Shown piece by piece: positions 16,641 to 24,497 of a stretch of DNA of 64,000 nucleotides (position 1 is the stretch's first letter; each line of letters begins with the position of its first letter). The notes beneath the pieces are model-generated. The model did not search any database. It saw nothing but the letters and a program-made list of their open reading frames with translations, and was not told where the DNA came from. The stretch comes from Rhodospirillales bacterium (GTDB taxonomy: Bacteria > Pseudomonadota > Alphaproteobacteria > Rhodospirillales > Casp-alpha2). Location of the stretch: contig JABMOY010000116.1 in the NCBI GenBank assembly GCA_013203955.1, positions 1-64,000 on the forward strand. The letters are read 5' to 3'. Made by a program: the position numbers and the translations under genes.

Positions 16641-17375
16641 TCAGTCCGGGAACAGGCGTTTGAAGCCATCGCGGACGCGGGCGACGATGGCCGGGTCGTG
16701 GTCGCGCCAATAGCGCGGGTCCTGCATCATTTGTTGCAAGCCTTTCTCGCTAACGGATTCGGTTGCGGCGCCGGCGCCATCGATCAGGCCGGGTTCGTTT
16801 GAGCCCATCATTTTTTGCATGGTCAAAACGCCTTCGTAGGTGCTGGAAAGCGCACGAAAGACTTCATCGGGGTAATTGGCTTGGCCCCAGCTTTTTAATT
16901 GCGCCGCCGTTTCCCGCCATTTGTCTTCGCCGCCAAATTTTTGCGCCAAGCGGTCGATCTGCGCCTGGGCGTGGAATTCGGCGGCGACTTCGGACACCAT
17001 CGGCAGCATGTGTTCCGACGCCAGGTCATAGACGGTCTGCGCCTGTTCCTGGCTGAAGCCGGCGGAATGCAGCTTGGCATTGATATCGGGATCGCTGGTG
17101 AACAGCTCGTCTTCGACCTTGATATCGTAACCGTTGGGGTCTTCCGGGACGCCTTGGCCCGACAGTGCGCCCAGCTTCTGTTCCAGCGCCTGATAGGATT
17201 TGATCAGGCTCTCGGTGCGCAGTTCGCCCCGGTCCTGGTCCCAGAATTTTTCCGGCAAACCATCCGGGGGCGAGGGTTGGGTCCCGGTGTCCGGGACTTC
17301 GGTTTCGAGCGTTTCCGCAGGCGCGGGGTCGCCCTCGTGGTCGCCCTGGGACGTTTCCAACAGATTGTCGGTCAT
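16641..17375 (-). CDS. Capsid assembly (scaffolding) protein
   Basis: Encodes 244 residues from ATG 17375 with GGGAG 8 bases upstream; the track start at 17393 lacks this. The N-terminus is acidic and Pro-rich, followed by LPEKFWDQDRGELRTESLIKSYQALEQKL, a pattern typical of T7 gp9-type scaffolds, and long helices. Scaffolds direct coat assembly and leave before or during packaging. It lies between portal-side genes and the capsid gene, as in T7-like phages, although cargo genes separate it from the capsid gene here. Confidence 0.85.
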   Translation of the reverse strand: MTDNLLETSQGDHEGDPAPAETLETEVPDTGTQPSPPDGLPEKFWDQDRGELRTESLIKSYQALEQKLGALSGQGVPEDPNGYDIKVEDELFTSDPDINAKLHSAGFSQEQAQTVYDLASEHMLPMVSEVAAEFHAQAQIDRLAQKFGGEDKWRETAAQLKSWGQANYPDEVFRALSSTYEGVLTMQKMMGSNEPGLIDGAGAATESVSEKGLQQMMQDPRYWRDHDPAIVARVRDGFKRLFPD

Positions 17376-17409
17376 TGTCTTGTCTCCCTTCATTTTCGGG
17401 GTTGGTTGT

Positions 17410-17697
17410 TCAGTCGCCGCCGCGCCCGCGCCGGGCGAGGGTGGTGATATGGTTGACGAGTTGGCGTTGGCCTTCGAGGTGGCGCAACAACGTATCCGTG
17501 GCGTTGGGGCCCAAGGCGCGCTCGATGGTAATGGCGCGCAGGTAGGTCAGGGCTTTCTCGCCATCGCCACCCCGAAAACAACGGGCAAAGGCCAGGCAGA
17601 GCTCCTGCTCGGCTCCAGGCTTATCTGCGTCCGCCGCCGGCGGCAAAGTGTCGAACCAGGTCCAGCCTTGCGGTTCCGTCATGTCATCCTTCGTCAT
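17410..17697 (-). CDS. Bbp19-like small phage protein
   Basis: Encodes 95 residues from ATG 17697 (GGAG 7 bases upstream); ATG 17682, with AAGGA, is also possible. The pattern FARCFRGGDGEKALTYLRAI followed by LEGQRQLVNHI resembles the Bbp19 family found beside portal genes in podovirus-type prophages. Its function is unknown; a head-assembly role is assumed from position. It overlaps the portal 3' end by 14 bases, so coupling is likely. Confidence 0.7.
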   Translation of the reverse strand: MTKDDMTEPQGWTWFDTLPPAADADKPGAEQELCLAFARCFRGGDGEKALTYLRAITIERALGPNATDTLLRHLEGQRQLVNHITTLARRGRGGD

Positions 17698-19279
17698 CAA
17701 GTGTCTCCATCAGGTCGGGTGGAAGCGCCCCCTCAAGCCCGGCCAGCAAATCTTCGGCCCCGGCGGCAAGGTCTTCGCCCAGGGGATCAGCCAGGGGGTC
17801 GGCCAGGGGATCAAGGAGGGGATCAGGAAGTTCGCGGATCAATTCACTGGGCACCCCGAAGGCTCGGCCCAGCCATCGCCCGGCTTGCGCCAGATCGACG
17901 GCGGCGAGCCCCTCGGGTCCGAGAGTCTTGACGGTGTCGAGCCACAGCATGGTGTTTTGGGCATCTTGGCGGGCCTGTTGGCTGGCAAGCGGGGACTTGT
18001 ATTCCAGGTCGACAATGCGGCCGTCGATCCGGAAGTCGGCGATTTCACCGCGCCGGGCAAGGATGGAAAGGGCGCGGTTGACCAGCGGCGACAACAGTTC
18101 CGATTGCAGGCGGCCATACGTTGCCCCCAACACCCGCGCCATGTCGGCGGCGCGCTCCAGGACTTCGGTGGCGGTCATTTTAGGCGCGTCGATCTGGCCC
18201 AGCTTGTCGGCCAAAAGCGCTTGGCGGATGCGGGACCGAAGATCGCCGAGGACGATTTCGGAAACATCGAAGCGCCCGGGTGCCTCCAAGGGCGTTAGCC
18301 CCGCGGACCCGACGGCCTTGGGGATGACGGTGCCGGGGGTCAGTTTGATGGTGGCCGGGTTTAAGACCCCGTCATCGTCGGCCTGCCAGATTCCGGTCAC
18401 GGCGATGGACGCGTTTTTCAGCACCAGCTCGACAACCTTGTTGGCTGTCTTGATGTCCGGCAGCGTCTTCATGACGGGCGAGCGTCCGTAAATTTCTCCC
18501 GGCGCTTTAAGCCAGCGGAAATTGATGAAAGGCGACTGGGCGAAGCGCCCTTCGCTTAAGGTTGTTGGCTCGCCCATGGAAACGGGATCGGTCTCGGCGA
18601 CGGCGAGGTAGGCGAAGCCGGTATCGTCGGGGATGACCGCCTCGATAATTGGGATGCGGGTATCCGGGTCCCGGTCGGTCGTGCGCGTAATGCCTTCGGG
18701 AAGGGTGGCGTTCGGAAACCAGACTTTTAGTTGCGCTTGAGTCAATTCGCTGCGCCGGTACGTGGTGTCCAATTTTCCGAAGGTGCTTTCCTCGAAAACG
18801 ACTTGCGACAGCGGAACCGCCGTAAACCGGAAAGCCGACGGCTCGCCGGCAGGCGCTTCTTCGAACAGCAGCGACGCCGTTCCCGCCGTCACCAGGTCGA
18901 GGTAGCATTGGTGCATTTCGACGGCAAAGTTTGAACGGTCGAATTGCGACTTCATGGCCGTGGCCGCGTGCTCAAGGTCTTTCGCCATTTCCTCGCGGTT
19001 TAAATCCGTGGTGTCGGGGCCGGGGATGAACCCGAACCAGCGCGCCCAGGGAGGCGTCAGTTGCCCCAACAGGCTAGCTGCCAATTGGTCGACCGCGTCC
19101 GGCGCCGTGCCGTCGAACAGCTTGTCTGTTTTCTTTTCACCGGGTTGTGTCTGGCGGATGATGCCGTCGCGCTGGGGAAGCGCATAGTCGTAGCATTCCT
19201 GCCAGTGGCTTTCCCAAACGCCGCGCCGGTCCTTGGCGTGGCGGTAACGTTCGATGATGCCTTTCGGTGTGATGTCCAT
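17684..19279 (-). CDS. Portal (head-tail connector) protein, T7 type
   Basis: Encodes 531 residues. The N-terminus (IIERYRHAKDRRGVWESHWQ, YDGTAPDAVDQLAASL-like FDGTAPDAVDQLAASLLGQL) and the later KTANKVVELVLKNASIA and TATEVLERA match head-tail connectors of T7-like phages. Twelve copies would form the ring through which DNA enters and leaves. The C-terminus has short repeats, DPLLDPLADPLADPLGEDLA, unlike the core. GGGAG lies 8 bases upstream of the ATG. The protein appears full length. Confidence 0.92.
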   Translation of the reverse strand: MDITPKGIIERYRHAKDRRGVWESHWQECYDYALPQRDGIIRQTQPGEKKTDKLFDGTAPDAVDQLAASLLGQLTPPWARWFGFIPGPDTTDLNREEMAKDLEHAATAMKSQFDRSNFAVEMHQCYLDLVTAGTASLLFEEAPAGEPSAFRFTAVPLSQVVFEESTFGKLDTTYRRSELTQAQLKVWFPNATLPEGITRTTDRDPDTRIPIIEAVIPDDTGFAYLAVAETDPVSMGEPTTLSEGRFAQSPFINFRWLKAPGEIYGRSPVMKTLPDIKTANKVVELVLKNASIAVTGIWQADDDGVLNPATIKLTPGTVIPKAVGSAGLTPLEAPGRFDVSEIVLGDLRSRIRQALLADKLGQIDAPKMTATEVLERAADMARVLGATYGRLQSELLSPLVNRALSILARRGEIADFRIDGRIVDLEYKSPLASQQARQDAQNTMLWLDTVKTLGPEGLAAVDLAQAGRWLGRAFGVPSELIRELPDPLLDPLADPLADPLGEDLAAGAEDLLAGLEGALPPDLMETLDDEG

Positions 19280-19283
19280 TTAC

Positions 19284-19490
19284 TCATTCTCCCAGAAGTG
19301 ATTTTCTGCGAGGGACGTCATCGCCAAGACGCAAAAGGCCCCTGGCCGATGTCGCAATGGTTCCGGCGCGGCCTCGGCGACGGCGTTCAAGGGAATCGAT
19401 TCGGCGTTTCCTGTCTTCCTCCTCGGGATCGGGCAGGGGCGGGGGCGTCGGTATCGGCGGTGGCTTTGGGGCGCTGAAAAATCCACCCAT
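19284..19490 (-). CDS. Small conserved phage protein before the portal gene
   Basis: Encodes 68 residues: MGGFFSAPKPPPIPTPPPLP, then EEEDRKRRIDSLERRRRGRAGTI and a C-terminal KSLLGE. Proteins with this Pro-rich start and charged helix are common next to portal genes in alphaproteobacterial phages, as far as I recall; the function is unknown. AAGGAG lies 10 bases upstream. The alternative frame on the same stretch (19280-19486) is a shadow. Its stop lies 5 bases before the portal ATG. Confidence 0.75.
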   Translation of the reverse strand: MGGFFSAPKPPPIPTPPPLPDPEEEDRKRRIDSLERRRRGRAGTIATSARGLLRLGDDVPRRKSLLGE

Positions 19491-19519
19491 GGCTTTCGCT
19501 CTCCTTTTGAATTGGGGTC

Positions 19520-19558
19520 AAAAAAAACCGCCCCAAGGACCTTTGGGGTCCGGGGCGG
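19520..19558 (-). terminator. Intrinsic terminator after the first two cluster genes
   Basis: On the minus strand CCGCCCC pairs with GGGGCGG around an inner GGACC/GGTCC hairpin and is followed by eight T. It separates the two early genes from the structural genes. Confidence 0.88.
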
Positions 19559-19590
19559 GGTGCGGACGCACGTGTGGCGTTCGATGAAGC

Positions 19591-20028
19591 TTAATTTAAC
19601 AGAATTTTTTCCGTTGTCAAGGGTTTTAATCTAATTTTTTTATTTTTTAGGAAAATATATAGTTTCCAGGGGGTTATAATGAAAGGCGAATGAATGCCGA
19701 GAATCCTTTTGATCGCCTCGACGCAGGTGTAGGGCGCCAAGGGCGCGGCCTTGAATCCTACAGGGTCTATCACCCACGGGACAACTTTCATGCCTTTGTT
19801 CCGGAAAAGGCCGACAAGGTCGAAGACGACGTTGCCTTCGATGAGGGTGATTTCGGTCTTGTGGGAAAGCGGGTTGAAAAGAACCCAACGGCCATGGTTT
19901 TCCAACAGGGCGAAGCAGTGCCGAAAACCGGGTTTTAGAATCTTCAGCCAGCCAAGATCGGTTTCGCCGGAAAAAACAACAAGGGCGATTCCCGGTAGTT
20001 CCAGCGATGAGGCCGGCACCGGGGTCAT
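19591..20028 (-). CDS. Conserved phage-cluster protein, unknown function
   Basis: Encodes 145 residues from ATG 20028, which overlaps the stop of the upstream gene (ATGA); the track start at 20085 is within that gene. Notable segments are ILKPGFRHCFALLENHGRWV, NPLSHKTEITL, and TCVEAIKRILGI..PFIITPWKLY, with conserved-looking Cys and His residues. No catalytic family recognised. Being the second gene of the LexA-box operon and ending at a strong terminator, it may act early, for example in control or packaging initiation. Confidence 0.78.
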   Translation of the reverse strand: MTPVPASSLELPGIALVVFSGETDLGWLKILKPGFRHCFALLENHGRWVLFNPLSHKTEITLIEGNVVFDLVGLFRNKGMKVVPWVIDPVGFKAAPLAPYTCVEAIKRILGIHSPFIITPWKLYIFLKNKKIRLKPLTTEKILLN

Positions 20029-20390
20029 TCGATAATTCCCTTTGTTTTCAATACCGTTGAAAGGCGGTCTAGGGCTTCGCACCACAGCCTGGACGGACGT
20101 TCTTCTTGCCGATCCCTGGGATCGGGCGGTCTTTCGAAGAGCCCGAAGGTGCTTAAAACTTTCAAATGATCGGGCTTAATTTTTCGGGCTCGTGAAAGAC
20201 TCATGACGGCCCGATAAAGATCGTCGGGATCGCAGGGCCGGGCGGTCGCTCCGGGGTGGGCTTCAAAACGCGCCCCGTCCTGTCGGGCTTTCTGGCAGCG
20301 AATAAACCAGAACCAGGCCTGCTCGGCATTGTCGAAAGGGACAGCCGGGAAGTCGTGGAATTGTTTGGGAATGAAACGTGGTCTCGGCAT
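20025..20390 (-). CDS. Conserved phage-cluster protein, first gene of the leftward operon
   Basis: Encodes 121 residues: a basic start (MPRPRFIPKQFHDFP), then AEQAWFWFIRCQKARQDGAR, RPCDPDDLYRAVMSLSRARKI and LWCEALDRLSTVL. Helical and charged, it could bind DNA, but no known motif is certain. AGGAG lies 7 bases upstream. It is first after the promoter with the LexA-type box, with a leader of about 52 bases, and is coupled to the next gene by ATGA overlap. An early or regulatory role, or a small-terminase role, is possible. Confidence 0.78.
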   Translation of the reverse strand: MPRPRFIPKQFHDFPAVPFDNAEQAWFWFIRCQKARQDGARFEAHPGATARPCDPDDLYRAVMSLSRARKIKPDHLKVLSTFGLFERPPDPRDRQEERPSRLWCEALDRLSTVLKTKGIIE

Positions 20391-20427
20391 CGGCGGGCTC
20401 CTGGGATAAAAAACGGCTTATAGTTGA

Positions 20428-20442
20428 GAACAAATAAAGAAC
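20428..20442 (-). promoter_or_regulatory. LexA-type SOS box of the leftward phage operon
   Basis: Minus strand reads GTTC-TTTATTT-GTTC, an exact match to the alphaproteobacterial LexA site GTTC-N7-GTTC. It begins 6 bases after the -10 element, so a bound repressor would cover the start site. About two such matches are expected by chance in 64 kb on both strands, so the position is what gives it weight. Confidence 0.68.
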
Positions 20443-20448
20443 ATACAT

Positions 20449-20476
20449 AAAATATACGTGTTAATTCCTATGTCAA
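20449..20476 (-). promoter_or_regulatory. Sigma70-like promoter of the phage operon
   Basis: Minus strand TTGACA (20476-20471), a 16-base spacer and TATTTT (20454-20449). The -35 is a perfect match and the -10 matches four of six bases. The predicted start is near 20443. Confidence 0.65.
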
Positions 20477-20535
20477 TGGGTAAAAAGAAAAATGTTCCTA
20501 ATGACGGGGATGCGTAAATATATGACAGTGTTCCC

Positions 20536-21168
20536 ATGCTTAAACATGCAGACGTTTGGAAGGGAATCGACCGATTGGCCCGGGAGTACGGGTTTTCGGC
20601 TTCCGGCTTGGCGCGCCAAGCGGGCCTTGATCCGACCACGTTCAACAAAAGCAAACGAGTGACTCGCGAAGGCAAACTTCGCTGGCCGAGTACGGAAAGC
20701 GTCTCGAAAGTTCTGACGGCGACGGGCGCCAGTTTGTCGGAGTTCGTTTCCTTCGTCACCGACAGCGAGGGCGCCGGTGTTTATCGGAACATCCCGTTAA
20801 TCGGATTCGCCCAGGCCGGGGCCTCCGGTTTTTTTGATGATGCGGGTTATCCCGCCGGTGCCGGCTGGGACGAAATCCCCTTTCCCGGCCTTCCCGATCC
20901 CTATGCCTATGCCTTGGAGATCGCGGGCGACAGCATGGAACCGGTGTACCGTGATGGGGATACGGTCATTGTTTCACCGCAAGCCAATATCCGCCGGGGC
21001 GACCGTGTCGTCGTCAAGACCAAGGGCGGGGAGGTCATGACGAAACTTCTTCTTCGCCAATCGGCGCATAAGATCGACCTGCAATCCCTCAACCCCAAAC
21101 ACGAAGACCGTAGCCTCGCCATCGAAGATGTCGAATGGATCGCCAGGGTTGTTTGGGCTAATCAGTAG
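20536..21168 (+). CDS. S24-family phage-type repressor (LexA/CI-like)
   Basis: Encodes 210 residues. An N-terminal helix-turn-helix ([20 protein letters not shown]) is followed by an S24 peptidase domain: a likely Ala-Gly self-cleavage site at 94-95 (FAQAGASG), catalytic Ser133 in AGDSMEPVY and Lys161 in [11 protein letters not shown]. Such proteins repress phage genes and cut themselves when RecA is activated. It is divergent from the phage operon across a 145-base control region. No good ribosome site is seen. Its last 11 bases overlap the convergent lysyl-tRNA synthetase gene. Confidence 0.88.
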   Translation: MLKHADVWKGIDRLAREYGFSASGLARQAGLDPTTFNKSKRVTREGKLRWPSTESVSKVLTATGASLSEFVSFVTDSEGAGVYRNIPLIGFAQAGASGFFDDAGYPAGAGWDEIPFPGLPDPYAYALEIAGDSMEPVYRDGDTVIVSPQANIRRGDRVVVKTKGGEVMTKLLLRQSAHKIDLQSLNPKHEDRSLAIEDVEWIARVVWANQ

Positions 21169-22747
21169 AAGCTATATCTTCCCCGGATATCGCACGGCGC
21201 AGAAGCTCACGGGATTCATCCAATCCATAAAGCGCTATGAAGGACCCCATCCTCGGTCCCTGCGACTGTCCCAGAAGGATTTCATAAAGGGTTTTGAACC
21301 AGGCCTTCAAGTCGGGGAAGGGATGGCGCTTGCCGACTTCGTAGACTTCGGTCTGGATGGTTTCGGCATCGGCGTTGTCCGCCAGTCCCTCCAGCGTCGC
21401 CAATAAGTCTTCCAGGGCCTTCTTCTCGTCTTCGCTGGGCTGGCGGTACTGTATTTGGGGTTTGACGAAGTCCCGGTAATAGTTGATGGCGTACTCAATC
21501 AGCCGGTCCAGGATCGGCGCCGTTTCCGCCGTTGCATCCGACCGGTAGCGGCTAACGAAATGCCAAAGCACCGCCTTGTCTTCGGTGTGGCAGACGCTGG
21601 CCAGGTTGAGCAGGATATTAAAGCTTAAATGCGCTTCCTCGTGCGGCGGATGGCCTCGATGGATGTGCCAGGCGGGGTTGGAGAGCTGTTGGGCAGCGTC
21701 CTGTTTTTCGAAACCGGCAAGATGGCTGAGATAATCGTCGATGTTGCGGGGAATAATATCGAAAAACAGCCGCTTGGCCGTCTTGGGTTTTTGGAACATG
21801 AACAGCGACAGGCTTTCCGGCGGCGCGTAACGCAGCCATTCTTCGACCGTCAGCCCGTTGCCCCTGGATTTTGAAATCTTCTCGCCGTTTTCATCGAGAA
21901 ACAGCTCGTAAGTGAACCCGACGGGCGGATGTCCGCCCAGAATGTGGCAGATTTTCCCCGATAAATTAACCGATTCGATCAGGTCTTTGCCGGACATTTC
22001 ATAATCGACGCCTAATGCTGCCCAGCGCATGGCCCAGTCGGCTTTCCATTGCAGCTTGCAATGGCCGCCGGTGACGGGCGTCTCGACCTTTTTGCCGGCT
22101 TCGTTTTCGTAAACGATGGTGCCGGCGTCAACATCGCGTTCAATCACCGGCACTTGCAGGACCCGTCCCGTTTCCGGGCATACCGGCAGGAACGGGCTGT
22201 AGGTGGCGCGGCGCTCCTCGCCCAATGTCGGCAGGATAACGTTGATGACTTTTTCGTACCGCTCCAACACGCCCAACAGCGCCTGATCGAACCGCCCGCT
22301 TTTGTAACATTCGGTCGAACTTAGAAATTCATAATCAAAACCGAATTCATCCAGGAAAGATTGCAGGCGGGCGTTGTTGTGATGGCCGAAACTTTCGTGC
22401 GTGCCGAAAGGGTCGGGGACCGCCGTCAACGGTTTGCCCAGGTGTTCTTCCAGCATTTCCGGGTTGGCGATGTTGTCGGGCACCTTCCTAAGTCCGTCCA
22501 TGTCATCGGAAAAGGCAACCAGCTTCGTCGGCAGATCAGACAAAAGCGAAAACGCATGACGGACCATGGTCGTGCGGGCGACTTCGCCGAAGGTGCCGAT
22601 GTGCGGCAGCCCCGATGGCCCGTAACCGGTTTCGATCAGCACGTATCCCTTGTCCGGCGTTTTGTCTCCGACGCGTTTCAAAAGGTCCCGCGCCTCGGCG
22701 AATGGCCAGGCCTTGGCGTTTAGGGCGTGTTCGTTTGGCTTAGACAT
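21158..22747 (-). CDS. lysS: Lysyl-tRNA synthetase, class I
   Basis: Charges tRNA-Lys with lysine. It is the class I form, as in many alphaproteobacteria, not the class II enzyme of E. coli. The 529 residues show the HIGH motif as PHIG in [10 protein letters not shown] and KMSKS as [26 protein letters not shown] precedes it. It starts 5 bases after the ubiD stop, suggesting a ubiD-lysS operon. The 3' end overlaps the phage-type repressor gene by 11 bases, so the junction with the phage cluster has no spacer. Confidence 0.96.
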   Translation of the reverse strand: MSKPNEHALNAKAWPFAEARDLLKRVGDKTPDKGYVLIETGYGPSGLPHIGTFGEVARTTMVRHAFSLLSDLPTKLVAFSDDMDGLRKVPDNIANPEMLEEHLGKPLTAVPDPFGTHESFGHHNNARLQSFLDEFGFDYEFLSSTECYKSGRFDQALLGVLERYEKVINVILPTLGEERRATYSPFLPVCPETGRVLQVPVIERDVDAGTIVYENEAGKKVETPVTGGHCKLQWKADWAMRWAALGVDYEMSGKDLIESVNLSGKICHILGGHPPVGFTYELFLDENGEKISKSRGNGLTVEEWLRYAPPESLSLFMFQKPKTAKRLFFDIIPRNIDDYLSHLAGFEKQDAAQQLSNPAWHIHRGHPPHEEAHLSFNILLNLASVCHTEDKAVLWHFVSRYRSDATAETAPILDRLIEYAINYYRDFVKPQIQYRQPSEDEKKALEDLLATLEGLADNADAETIQTEVYEVGKRHPFPDLKAWFKTLYEILLGQSQGPRMGSFIALYGLDESRELLRRAISGEDIASTD

Positions 22748-22752
22748 GCAGA

Positions 22753-24276
22753 TTACTTCCAGATGGGTTTGCCGCTACCGGGAAGGCCATAGGCTTCCCA
22801 TTTTCGCGTCACTTCGTCGATGATGTCATCGGTCATGCGGATTTTGCGGCCCCACTCGCGGCTGGTTTCGGGCGCTATCTTGGTCGTCGCGTCGATGCCC
22901 ATCTTTGATCCCAGCCCCGATTCCGGCGAGGCGAAATCCAGGTAATCGATGGGTGTGTTTTCAATCACCGTGATATCGCGGGCCGCATCGACGTTTGTGG
23001 ATATGGCCCAGATCACGTCCTGCCAATTGCGGGCGTCGATGTCGTCGTCAACGACGATGACGAACTTGGTGTACATGAATTGGCGAAGGTACGACCACAC
23101 CGCCATCATGATCCGCTTGGCATGGCCGGGATAGGCTTTCTTGATGGAAACGACGCCGACGCGGTAGGAACACGCTTCGGGCGGTAACCAAAAATCGACG
23201 ATTTCCGGAAATTGCTGGGTGAGCAGCGGCACGAACACGTCGTTCAAGGCCTCGCCCAGGATCGAAGGCTCGTCCGGCGGCCGTCCGGTAAAGGTCGACA
23301 GGTAAATCGGATCCTTGCGCATGGTGATAGCGCTGATCGTAAAGACCGGGAAGGGCTCGACGGCGTTGTAATAACCGGTGTGATCGCCATAAGGGCCTTC
23401 GTCGCCGTATTGGTCCAACGACACATGGCCTTCGAGAACAATTTCGGCTTGCGCCGGAACCTTCAGCGGCACGGTCTTGCAATCGACAAGCTCAACTTTT
23501 TGGCCGCGCAGCAACCCGGCGAATTGGTATTCCGACAGGGTATCGGGGACCGGCGTGACGGCAGCCAGGATGGTCCCCGGATCGGCGCCGATAACGACGG
23601 CGGCGGGCAGGGGTTCGGGCCGTTTATCCTTCCAGCGGGCATGATGTTGGGCGCCGCCGCGATGCTTGAGCCAGCGCATATAGGTCGTGTTCGGCCCGGT
23701 GACCTGCATGCGGTAGATGCCGAGGTTATAATCATCTCGTGTGTCGCCGCCTTTTTCATCGGCCTCGGGCCCCCGGGTGACCACCAACGGCCAAGTGATG
23801 ACCGGCGCCGGTTCACCGGGCCAGCAGGTCTGCACCGGCAGGCGCGCCAGATCGATGTCGTTGCCTGTCAAAACCACGTCTTGGCAGGGCGCGTTTTTGA
23901 CCGTCTTCGGTTTCATGTCCATGACGGTCTTGAGTAACGGTATGGCCTTTGCTGCGTCGCGCCAGCTTTCCGGCGGTTCCGGCTGGCGCAAGAAGGCCAA
24001 CGTTTCGCCGACTTCGCGCAGTTCTTCGGGCTCCCGTCCCATACCCCAAGCGACCCGTTCGACGGTGCCGAAAAGATTGACCAGAACCGGCATACCGGAA
24101 TCTTGGCCGTCGGCCCCGACGACGTTTTCAAAGAGAACCGCAGGCCCGCCTTCGGCCAGCAGGCGGGTTTGAATTTCGGTCATTTCAAGATTGGTCGAAA
24201 CCTGTTCGCGGACGCGCACCAGACGGCCTTCGCGTTCCAAGCGGTCGATGAAATCTCTCAATGATGAAAAAGCCAT
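22753..24276 (-). CDS. ubiD: 3-polyprenyl-4-hydroxybenzoate decarboxylase
   Basis: Decarboxylates polyprenyl-4-hydroxybenzoate in ubiquinone synthesis with prenylated FMN made by UbiX. The 507 residues start at ATG 24276 ([14 protein letters not shown], the normal UbiD N-terminus); the track start at 24315 adds an unlikely extension. Family segments include [32 protein letters not shown], and [15 protein letters not shown]. It is upstream of lysS in one transcription unit. ubiA, an earlier step of the pathway, lies 3.3 kb away. Confidence 0.95.
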   Translation of the reverse strand: MAFSSLRDFIDRLEREGRLVRVREQVSTNLEMTEIQTRLLAEGGPAVLFENVVGADGQDSGMPVLVNLFGTVERVAWGMGREPEELREVGETLAFLRQPEPPESWRDAAKAIPLLKTVMDMKPKTVKNAPCQDVVLTGNDIDLARLPVQTCWPGEPAPVITWPLVVTRGPEADEKGGDTRDDYNLGIYRMQVTGPNTTYMRWLKHRGGAQHHARWKDKRPEPLPAAVVIGADPGTILAAVTPVPDTLSEYQFAGLLRGQKVELVDCKTVPLKVPAQAEIVLEGHVSLDQYGDEGPYGDHTGYYNAVEPFPVFTISAITMRKDPIYLSTFTGRPPDEPSILGEALNDVFVPLLTQQFPEIVDFWLPPEACSYRVGVVSIKKAYPGHAKRIMMAVWSYLRQFMYTKFVIVVDDDIDARNWQDVIWAISTNVDAARDITVIENTPIDYLDFASPESGLGSKMGIDATTKIAPETSREWGRKIRMTDDIIDEVTRKWEAYGLPGSGKPIWK

Positions 24277-24497
24277 AGCCCAAGGTTTCCTACGGTTTCG
24301 GCCGCCTATAGACACCGCATGGCGGCAGGGCCGTCAAGCCCCTATACCACCGCCTTAGTTGTTTTGTGACAAAAAGACAGATACCCTTTCGGTTCATATA
24401 GTTAGATATAAAGGCAGGGTGCCAATCTATATAATTGGGGGATATCATCTGCATTTGATCGTGTTCAGGGATACTTCCGTCGGGGAAAAGACGAGGC

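Noticed and set aside
20418-20759. 113-residue minus-strand ORF over the repressor start and control region
   Set aside because: It covers the promoter and LexA-type box and the repressor N-terminus in antisense; no ribosome site.
24316-24497. AT-rich stretch with ATATAG..CTATAT near 24397-24442 as an operator
   Set aside because: Imperfect and AT-only matches; no well-spaced promoter boxes supported it.
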